Origin: Stachybotrys elegans
Taxonomy: Eukaryota > Ascomycota > Sordariomycetes > Hypocreales > Stachybotryaceae
NCBI GenBank assembly: GCA_020746835.1
Contig: JAGPNK010000002.1
Location: 2,542,001 to 2,606,000 of the forward strand
Reading direction: 5' to 3'
DNA: 64,000 nt
Positions 55,422-64,000 of the stretch are shown piece after piece. Numbering within the stretch: the stretch's first letter is position 1; each line of letters opens with the position of its first letter. The position numbers were made by a program, and so were the translations under genes. A model generated the notes under the pieces. It did not search any database and was not told the origin of the DNA. It saw only the letters and a list, made by a program, of their open reading frames with translations.

Positions 55422-57731
55422 ATGGACAGCAAGCGCAAGGCCAACGGGGCCGCGGCCGTGGAGTCGGACGATCGCTCTTCGAAGCGTCGCAAGCTTGCGG
55501 TGAGTCCTTGCGGATGTGGTGCTATCGCATAAGCTGCCTTATGCGACGCGCCAACCCACCGCCTCCCATTCTTTCCAGTCCCCTCTTTCCAGCATGTACT
55601 CATATGGACTCTAGGAATTCGACTTGTCCAAGGGCGAGACGGCTGAATCGACGACTGCGTACGGCCTGAGCTTCCTGGAGCAAATCCGTCGCACCCAAGA
55701 TAAGAGCGGTCGCCTGGTTGCCAAATACTTCGAAAAGCTTCTTCCTCGTGAGGGGAATGCAGACTACTATAAGCAGACCCGAATGCCCATATCCCTCGAG
55801 ACGATAGAAGAGAAACTCAACAATGGGGAGTTCAAGACACTGGCAGAGCTTGAGAGCTATTTCAAAAGGATGATTGCGAATGCCAAGGAGTTCTACCCGC
55901 GCTCATCCCCCGTCTTTGAGGATGCTGAGCGCATAAGGAAAGCCCTGAGCAACTACATGACCAAGACCAACCCGGCCTACAGCAACCGCGGCTACCAAGC
56001 CCTACCTACGCCTCTGCCGCCGGACGATGATGAGGAGGAAGGCGACGAAGATGGCGAGGGTGAAGATGCCGAAGGGGAGGACGAAGTTGAGGAGCCAGAG
56101 GAAGACGGACAGCAAGATGACGAAGAGGATGATGTGAAGGAAGATGCGCCGGCCGAGGAGGAGGAAGAAGAAGAAGAGGAAGATGATGCGCCCAGCTCCA
56201 GGAGCCGCTCTATTGTCTTGAAGCGAAGAGGACCAAGGCGCGCTTCCAGGAACTCATCCTCTCAAGTCCAGGAAAGCCCCCGAACGTCCATCCCGCCAAG
56301 CAAACCAGATCATCAGTATGAAGACGTACCGTTCAAGGGCCTCAGCTTTCAGCAAGCCCAAGAGAAGATTGTGGAAGAGATGATACGACACCAAGAGCCT
56401 GAGTAAGTTGATCAATCCAAGTCGATGAATGCATGCTAATCGGTATAGCTACGAGGATTCGTATTTCGAGCCCTTTATCAACTTGCCTCCACGGGCACTC
56501 AAGGATTACTACCGCATAGTTTCCGACCCAATCTCACTCAAAAAGCTTCAGAAGATAGTGTGTGGCGTTCAGGGGCGCAACAACGTCACTGGGATGAGCG
56601 AGTTCAAAACTTGGGCCGCTTTTGAAGAGAAGGCCAAGCTGCTCTGGACCAATGCCTACTTTTACAACGAAGAGGACAGCGAAATTTACGCGCTGGCCCG
56701 CGAACTCGAGGTTCGTTGCCCTGACACAGTCGCATTTGTCCCTTTCTAACCCATCCGCAGGCTTTTTTCTACAAGCAGTTCAAGGAGGCCCAGGCCGCTG
56801 TGCCCGAGCCGTCTCAGCCAAAGATCAAGTTAAAGGTTGGAGGTGCAGAGACGCCCGTCACCGGCAAGAAGATTACCATTCACGTTGGGGGCCGTGGAGG
56901 CACCGCCGAGTCGCCAGCGCAGCAGGCCACCCCATCTGCGAGCTCTGCTACTAACGGGCATGAGACCAACGGCACGGCCCGCCCTTCCACTGCGGGCGCG
57001 CTCCAGCCCAACCAGGTCGATAAAGCCCGTAGCGTCTCGCTTTCGGCGCCTTCTCCTAGCCCCTCTGCGGCTGGCGCCCTCAAGCTCGAAGATGCCGCCA
57101 AAGCATCGCCTTCTGATGCCGCGCGCCCGCCCAGTGCGGCGTCGGGACAAGCCATGACTGGGGTCGTGCAGACATCTGCCACGCCTGCCACGCCTCAGCC
57201 TCAAGCGGTTACTCCTCAGGTCAATGGAGCCGTTGAACCCAAGCGACTGCGACGTCCTGGAAAAGGTATGCCCGCATCTGCATTCATCCACCTCGCACCG
57301 TACTGACCTGTCTAGGATTCGATGATGCGCTCATCTCCAGGTTGCGCATCGAGCTACATCCAACCGTCCTTGGGGAGCCAAAACCCCTTGTTTCTGTCCT
57401 GCCTCATCCCAAGGAGATGCAAAACTCTGCCACCGTTACTATCCCTGTGCACTTCACTCGTGTGCACATTATTGCCAGGCTGCCCCATTTCCTGCAAGAC
57501 CGGCAATACAATCTCTGGGCTCTGATTGACAACCAAACGCTCAAGGCGTCACCCCACCCGATCCCCAACCAAATGCCAAACGAGCACGTCTTTGACGTGA
57601 TGCTTCATCCCGGCATCAATACTGTAGAGGCCCATCTCATTGCTGCTATTCCGGCCAGCGAGCGAGTACCAGGTGGACCCGAGGTCGAACTGGAGGTGTT
57701 TACTGTGTTCGTTAATGTGATGCGGATGTAG
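55422..57731 (+). CDS. rsc4: RSC chromatin-remodelling subunit Rsc4 (two bromodomains)
   Basis: Five exons: 55422-55499, 55615-56402, 56449-56710, 56761-57265 and 57316-57731 (682 residues). After a basic N-terminus (MDSKRKANG...SSKRRKL), bromodomain 1 lies at about residues 45-130 (YYKQTRMPISLETIEEKL, IANAKEFYPRSSPVFEDA). A very acidic linker (about 150-200) follows, then bromodomain 2 at about 280-375 (YYRIVSDPISLKKLQ, LLWTNAYFYNEEDSEIY), an Ala/Ser/Pro linker, and a C-terminal beta-rich domain (LRIELHPTVLGEPKP). This tandem-bromodomain-plus-C-terminal-domain order is that of Rsc4, which binds acetylated histone H3 for the RSC ATP-dependent remodeller. All introns are canonical except the GTTCGT donor of intron 3. 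Confidence 0.9.
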
Positions 57732-58200
57732 GAGGATGAAGTCACATTTCTCGACAATTGCGCATCTCCTGATCTACAGGCTTGGGACTAGAAGTAGGGG
57801 GGTTCAAGCGAGACCCTCTTGAAAGTGTGAAAACGGAATACAGCGTGAAGGATAGAGACTTTGAAGCTACGGAGGGTGCCTGTGGGTCATGGTAGGCTTG
57901 CTTGCATACTAGGCAAATATCCTGTGAATACGATCAGAATTGGGTTGATTTGGTACACTGCTCGATACAATGTTGCCTTGCGAACATGATGGTTCTGGCG
58001 TTGATATAATTTCATAAGGTTGTGGGCAGTACTAGAGTTCACGGAGACAAAGAGATGAATTTGGCGATCCTGGTTGAGTCTGGCAGGTATGAACCAAGTT
58101 GTATTTGTATGTGGTGTTTTACAGAATTTGGTGGTGGTAGTTACAGTAATATACAGCTCTATGTTGACAGCCTCCCCATGGGTCTAACGCCAATACACCA
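57732..58200. other. Convergent intergenic region
   Basis: 3' flanks of the Rsc4 gene and of the threonyl-tRNA synthetase gene. No gene is seen. Confidence 0.5.
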
Positions 58201-59706
58201 TCACTGAAAAGCAAGGACCATATTGCGCATCCGATCTCTGGCGGATTCAGGCGACCACTTCTCCTTGCCCAAGCTGACAGTCTGGTCCTTCACATCCTGC
58301 TCTCCCACGACCCAAATCTCGCCGTACCCAAGCGCTCGCGCCTCCCGGATCTTGGCGCCCAGGGACCTTGCTGTGACATCGACATCGACAGCCAGGCCCG
58401 TAGGAACCGTCATGGGCTCAGCGCTCGCCCAAGGCGCGCTCGTGTCGGCCGGCGCCGAGAAGTCCCTGTCGTTCCCTACGAGGACGTCGCGCACCTTTTC
58501 GGCCCACTGCACGACTGGCTCGCTCGTGTTGACGGTGAGGATGATGGCCTGCTTCGGGTTCAGCCAGAAGGGCCACTTGCCGTCGAAGCGCTCAATCAGG
58601 AGGGCCATCAACCGCTCGACGGAGCCGAGCACGGCGCGGTGGACCATGACGGGCCGGACGGGTCCGTAGTGCGCCAGCAGTTCGGGGTCTTGTGTGGTCT
58701 CGCCGCGGGCTTCGTATTCTGGGGCTGGAGCTTGGTACTCGAGCTCGAAGCGCTTAGGGAGCTGGAAGTCGAGCTGAACAGTCGCAGTCTGGTGCTCCTT
58801 TCCGTCCGAGTCCTTCAGGATGATGTCGATCTTGGGGCCATAGAAGGCGCCGTCTCCCTCGTTGACGCTCCACTCCATGCCAGAGGCGTCCAGAGCCCTC
58901 CTCAGTGCGTTCTCGGCGCGATTCCACTCCTCCTCGGTTCCAATGTAGTGATCCGCCGGCCTTGTGGAGAGAGCGAGCCTGTAGCTGACGCCTAGTCGCA
59001 GCACGCTGTAAACTACCTTGACAAAGTCCAGGGTCTTCCGGATCTCCTCCTCGACTTGGCTAGGACGGCAGAAGATGTGACCATCGTCCTGGTGGAATCG
59101 CCGTACTCGGGTCAGCCCACTGAGGGCGCCTGAAATCTCATTGCGGTGTAAAGGGCTGAAGTCGGCGTATCGGATCGGCAGTTCGCGGTAGCTTCGCTGC
59201 TTGGAAGCAAAGATTAAGCAGTGGCCGGGGCAGTTCATGGGCTTCAGGCCGTACTCGCTCTCGGCTTCTTCCTCTGGCTTTGTCTTTTCTTCATTCCCAC
59301 AGCATTCCGTCGCCGGAGGACTGGATTTGGTATTTCCAGTGACCGAATACATGTCGTCGGCATAGTTTTCGAGATGGCCCGACTTGGCCCAGAGAGATTT
59401 CTTATATATGGTCGGGGTGATGACCTCTTCGAAGCCGTAGCGTACATATTGCTTGCGGAGGAAATCGACGAGCCTGTTGAATATGCGCGTCCCGTTGGGG
59501 AGGAATATGGGCGATCCGGGACTGTATATCGAATTCATAAAGAGCTCCTGCTTGTGCCCAAGAGTTCGATGGTCGGGAGGCTCGCGGTCCTGCTTGGGAG
59601 CCGTGGGCTTCTGGGAGTACTGCCGGCGGGACAGACATGCGCGGCACGTCCACGGGCGCGGCGATAGTGCCAGCACAGCCGTACGGGCAGCCCGCGAGCG
59701 AATCAT
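58201..59706 (-). CDS. Mitochondrial threonyl-tRNA synthetase
   Basis: Single exon, 501 residues. The N-terminus MIRSRAARTAVLALSPRPWT is a mitochondrial presequence. The class II core begins near residue 50 (LGHKQELFMNSIYSPGSPIFLPNG). It shows the ThrRS-specific zinc-site loop LKPMNCPGHCLIF, motif 2 (GLTRVRRFHQDDGHIF) and motif 3 (VMVHRAVLGSVERLMALLIERF), then an anticodon-binding domain (QAIILTVNTSEPVVQWAEKV). The TGS and editing domains of the cytosolic enzyme are absent, as in yeast Mst1, which fits the mitochondrial form. An insertion of about 20 residues (SSPPATECCGNEEKTKPEEE) in the catalytic domain is probably a lineage-specific loop. It attaches threonine to mitochondrial tRNA. Confidence 0.95.
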   Translation of the reverse strand: MIRSRAARTAVLALSPRPWTCRACLSRRQYSQKPTAPKQDREPPDHRTLGHKQELFMNSIYSPGSPIFLPNGTRIFNRLVDFLRKQYVRYGFEEVITPTIYKKSLWAKSGHLENYADDMYSVTGNTKSSPPATECCGNEEKTKPEEEAESEYGLKPMNCPGHCLIFASKQRSYRELPIRYADFSPLHRNEISGALSGLTRVRRFHQDDGHIFCRPSQVEEEIRKTLDFVKVVYSVLRLGVSYRLALSTRPADHYIGTEEEWNRAENALRRALDASGMEWSVNEGDGAFYGPKIDIILKDSDGKEHQTATVQLDFQLPKRFELEYQAPAPEYEARGETTQDPELLAHYGPVRPVMVHRAVLGSVERLMALLIERFDGKWPFWLNPKQAIILTVNTSEPVVQWAEKVRDVLVGNDRDFSAPADTSAPWASAEPMTVPTGLAVDVDVTARSLGAKIREARALGYGEIWVVGEQDVKDQTVSLGKEKWSPESARDRMRNMVLAFQ

Positions 59707-60848
59707 GGCAGCGAATTGTCGGCTGGCAGGGCAATTGAGAGACGTTGGAGCAAACGACGTGGGCTTGGGCGCGACAGAATCTTGAGATGATCATCGAGCT
59801 ACCCTGTTGGAGCAAAATGTGCCCCGTAGGGAATTACTGGGTCCGGTTTAGCGCCCCCAGAGTCTTCCATGTCTTTTGTGACCGCCCCTGTTAACTTGAA
59901 TGCTAATTGACTGCCAGGACCTATAAAACCACCAGCAGGCACTCTTTTTGGGAGTTGACAGGGTGCGATCAGACACTTCTCGAGGGCCGCTTGCAGTCAC
60001 ATACGCTTGATTGGCTCTCATGAAAGAAGCCCAGCCTTGTGCAATTCGTGGATACGAGGACAGGGCTGAATATAGCAGGGCTGAAGCTGGTCAAGAATCC
60101 TCAACGGCGCCAAGGTGGGCTGGGCCATCTCGAGCTTCACGCCCAGCTCCCCTGTCAGACGCTCTGCTTCCCCCCGTAATACGAGCCCTTCTCGTATCGA
60201 GTCGGCCCTGAATAGAGCAGGTAGCTTACAGCCAACTCTGTGGATTGCTTCATCGCGCTGGGAGCTCTACGGCAACTACGTCACGTAGCTCGGGAGTATG
60301 TTGTTCAGGGTTCATGAACTAGGATACTAAGAGGATAAAAAGTAGTAACAAAGGGGCTTAAGGAGGGAGGGCAAGATGAGTTCCTGTAAACCACGGCCTA
60401 TATATTGAGGCCATGGACGGTTTACTGACCAGCTCTGTTCCTGGATCACAGCCTCTAGTTCACCGTTAGTGCTGGGTAGGCGCGAGTTCTGAACCAGTTG
60501 CCGTCCTTGCCTCGACATTCCATAAAATTCAGCAACTAACGTCAAACTTGCTCCATCCATCCTAACTACCTTAACTACTACCCCTCCAACTCCATCTTCA
60601 GCAACCCCCACCACACTTTGTCTTCGGCTCGTGCATTTCGCCCAGCAACTACCTAGAATCGCAACGCATACCCTCCTAAGCTGCTGTCCGCATCCAGCTG
60701 CCTGTCGACATTACGGCCCCCGGACTTTGCGCCCCCGAGCAGCAGCACGCGCCGTTTCTCACATCCTTTCCAACAGACCACCTTGCTGTCTAGCTAACGA
60801 TTCGTCGCTCATCTCGGCCGCCGTCCAGACGGGGCTCTTGCAGCCACC
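59707..60848. other. Divergent intergenic region
   Basis: 1.1 kb between the threonyl-tRNA synthetase (minus) and Kap120 (plus) genes. It becomes C-rich towards the Kap120 start (60560-60845), typical of a leader. No gene is supported. Confidence 0.5.
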
Positions 60849-63800
60849 ATGAGTTTCTCTATCGAGGTTCCTGGAGATGCAAATCCCTTGTCCCTCCAGT
60901 CCCTCTGCCATGCTCTGCAGTCTGCCAACTCGTCCGAGCTCGCCCATCGCCAGACCGCCGGCCAGCAACTCTCCACATGGGAGCAACAGACCGGCTACTA
61001 CTCGTCCCTTCAGGTACAGTACATTCAACCAGCCGGGGCGAGATGCGCCCTCTCCCCCACCGACAGCTCCTTTTCGTCTACTAACTCTCAATAGTCTGTC
61101 TATCTCGACAAGTCGCTTCCTCTCGAGGTTCGCTTCCTAGCCGTCATCCAACTTAAGAATGGCATCGACAAGTACTGGAGGCTCTATGCTTCCACCAAGA
61201 ATGGCATCAAAGCCGAGGAGAAAGCCACCATACGTTCCCGCTTGTTCCAGGGCACTGTCGACGAGCAGGAGAAGGCCCTCGCCATGCACAACGCTCTCGT
61301 CATAGCAAAGGTTGTCAGGATCGATTATCCCACGGACTGGCCCGACGCCATGGCACAGATGATCGCTCTACTACGATCCTCACGGGTTGGAGACCAGCAG
61401 CAGCTCCACGGAAGTCTGCAAATACTCCTTCGTGTCGTCAAAGAACTCGGAACCGCCAGGCTTAGGAAATCCCAGACGTCTCTGCAGTCCGTCACCCCCG
61501 AGATTGTCTATATACTCGTCGAGATTTACTCCGAAAGATCGGCTGCTTGGATTCAACTACTGCAAAACGGACAGGCCATCCCCCAGGAGGCCGAGCTGGC
61601 AATGCTGAATAGTCTCTTTGCCCTCAAGATTCTACGGCGGCTCGTCATCACGGGCTACGAACGCCCTCACGATGATAAAACCGTCAATCAATTCTGGACC
61701 TTGTCTCAGGACCAGTTCGGGCACCTCTTGAACTTTGTCAGCACTGGCTCCCCTGTGCCATCTGCGTATCAGGAGGTGGTGGGAAAGCACCTGCTTCAGT
61801 TCACCAAGATGCATATTGACATGGCCGACTCTCATGCCGCCAGCTTTACCTTTCTCCCAAACACACTGCCGCTAGTTCATGCATACTGGGACCTCGTCTT
61901 TAGGTTTGCCGAGGTTTTTGATCAGTCCGGCGGCATCCGCCAAGGTTCTGCAGCACCAGGCTCTGCCAAGCTCAAGGTCGAAGGTCCTGTCCTGGAAAGA
62001 CTGGCGCTCAAGGGCCTCATCCTCCTCCGCAGCTGTGTCCATATTGCCTATAATCCGCACCAGACATTCAAGTACCGCACCCCCGAGACAATAGCGGAAC
62101 AGGATCGGGCCAAGGCTATCATCAAGGAGGAGCTCCTGAAAGACGAGCTCGTAATACAGATCGTCAAGACCATCATCACACGACTCTTTGTGTTCCGCAA
62201 GGCGGACCTGGAAGCTTGGGAAGAGGACCCGGAAGAGTGGGAACAGCAAGAGCAAAGCGAAGGTAGTGCCTACGAATGGGAGGTTCGCCCATGCGCCGAA
62301 AAGCTGTTTCTAGAGCTTCTCACCCACTACAAGCAACTCCTCGTTCCTCCTCTTCTCGAATATTTCCAGACGGCACAGGCGCCACAGGCTGATATTGCCA
62401 CCAAGGAAGCTGTATATACCGCCATGGGCCTGTCGGCAGCCCATTTGCACAACGCTTTCAACTTCGACAGCGTCCTGGCCTCATCCATCGTGAACGACGC
62501 TCAGGGTCAAGGTGGCCCCCAGAAAGTCCTGCGACGTCGCATTGCAATTGTGATAAGCCAGTGGGCACCTGTTCATCTAGAAGACTCCAGTCGGGCTCTG
62601 GTATACCAGATATTCCGTCACTTGCTCAACCCAGCGGATGAGACCAATGACCTCGTCGTTAGGATTACAGCCGCCCGGCAATTGCGATGGATTGCCGATG
62701 AGCTTGGTTTCAGCGCGGAAGCTTTCCTTCCTCACACGTCCGACATCCTCACGCAGCTGATCGACTTGATTCAAAACGTCGACAATGACGATACCAAGCT
62801 GGCCATCCTGGAGTCGATCCGCATTGTGGTCACCCGCATGGAGGAACAAGTCTCGCAGTTTGGCGATCTTCTCATGACTGCCTTGCCCAATGTATGGGCA
62901 CAGTCCGGGTCAGATGAGTACATGGTCAAGCAGGCCGTTATTGCCATCTTCACTGCCCTGGTGATGAGCATGGGTACTAGCTCACAGCGATACCAGCACC
63001 TCACGCTCCCCCTGCTCGCAGAAGCGACGCGCGTAGGCTCGGATTTGCATTTCCATCTTGTGGACGAGTCCCTTGATCTCTGGAATTCCATGTTGATGCA
63101 AAGCCAACCTCCATTATCACCAGAACTCATCAACCTGGCAGAAGCAGCTTTGCCCCTACTGAGCTACCAAGCTGTAACGGCAACGAGAGCCATGGAAGCC
63201 ATCGAATCATATGTGCTTCTTGCTCCGGCAGCAATGCTGGATGATCGGCTGCGAAGACCGACGCTTACAGCATTGTCGGGGACTCTCGAGTCAAAAAGCA
63301 GGGAGCATGTTCGTTTGAGCGCTGCTTGTATCGAATATCTCATCCGCTCTGCCGTAGAACTCGGAAGTTCGGATGGTGTATCGGTAATCATCCGCGATAT
63401 GGTCGAAACAGGCCTCATGAATATGATTATGGAAAACCTTCGTGACGCCTGGGAGGCACATCAAACCACCGGCCCTAACAGGAAGTCAAGCAAACTGAAT
63501 ACTGTCACGGAAGGAGATTACCTTGCTATTCTCGCTCGCCTGGCACTGGCTGATCCATCCATATTTGTACAGATGCTCACCACTTTTGGCGACATCAGGC
63601 AAGTTTGGGGGTGGCTCTCTGCCGAATGGTTCTCCCACGCATCGAGCATGGACAACCTTGACCGAGGCAAACTCTACGTCCTGGGCCTAACCCGCCTCCT
63701 CGAACTCCCGTCGCCCATGCAAGACCTTGTTCTGGAAAAACTCCAGGATTTCTTCGATCTGTGGACCAACGTCATGTCGGATTTACAAGGAGGGATGACC

Positions 63801-64000
63801 AACGGCACAGACTCTCTCATTTGGGGCGAGCTGGAGCCCACTGAATATGATACCCCAAAGTCGGTTGCAGAGCGCCAGACGCTGTCCAAAGACCCCGTCC
63901 ATTCCGTTCATACCTTTAGCTTTGTCCAAGCGAGACTGCAGGACTTAATATCTCGAGTCGGGGGTGAAGCTGCCTTCCAAGAGCACTGGGCCATCAACCT
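60849..64000 (+). CDS. Karyopherin Kap120 / importin-11 (partial, cut at window end)
   Basis: Exons are 60849-61013 and 61095 to beyond 64000 (more than 1,020 residues so far; intron donor GTACAG, acceptor AATAG). The N-terminus begins MSFSIEVPGDANPLSLQSLC. The importin-beta N-terminal signature follows: QTAGQQLSTWEQQTGYYSSL, then LPLEVRFLAVIQLKNGIDKYW. The rest is a long array of HEAT-like helix pairs (for example LRRLVITGYERPHDDKTV, WEEDPEEWE). The block NGIDKYWR and the 'EDPEEW' segment are characteristic of the Kap120/importin-11 branch. It carries cargo through nuclear pores, with a role in 60S ribosome export in yeast. The 3' end lies outside the window. Confidence 0.85.

Overview
The window is nuclear DNA from a filamentous ascomycete (Pezizomycotina, most likely a Sordariomycete of hypocrealean type). 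The evidence is short spliceosomal introns of about 50-100 bp with GTRNGY donors, CTRAY branch points and YAG acceptors, pyrimidine-rich leaders, Zn2Cys6 regulators, and ordinary fungal housekeeping genes at close spacing. Exon boundaries below were derived by hand; every spliced model was checked for frame, so that its exon lengths sum to a whole number of codons. No tRNA, rRNA, CRISPR array or intact transposon was seen.

Left part (1-21.6 kb). The tail of an unidentified gene is followed by a MARVEL-type membrane protein gene with a puzzling in-frame TGA and a Zn2Cys6 regulator. Next come three minus-strand genes whose products all begin with an MGxxxS N-myristoylation consensus (5.8-10.3 kb). 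After these lie a hemerythrin-like protein, a ZIP metal transporter, the Hsp70/Hsp90 co-chaperone Sti1, an intracellular GH3 beta-glucosidase and a C2H2 zinc-finger gene.

Middle part (21.6-48 kb). A stretch with eroded coding signals leads to a Baeyer-Villiger/FMO-type monooxygenase. A compact housekeeping block follows: an Ntr2-type spliceosome protein and SmG, transcribed divergently from a 322 bp shared promoter, and then a rhodanese/arsenate-reductase-like phosphatase. From about 28.4 to 47.7 kb the content looks accessory. It holds a secreted L-amino-acid oxidase, two paralogous eight-exon membrane proteins flanking an arginyl-tRNA-synthetase-like gene that has lost its ATP-binding signatures, a secreted TNT-fold NADase, a repeat island and a second Zn2Cys6 regulator.

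Right part (48-64 kb). This is housekeeping again: a Vps3844-type protein, a mitochondrial membrane protein of unknown function, an Ino4-like bHLH factor, a Maf nucleotide pyrophosphatase, the RSC subunit Rsc4, mitochondrial threonyl-tRNA synthetase, and the start of the karyopherin Kap120/importin-11, cut by the window end.

The best leads for something undescribed are the pseudo-synthetase with its twin membrane-protein genes (32.2-40.3 kb) and the neighbouring trio of predicted myristoylated low-complexity proteins (5.8-10.3 kb).
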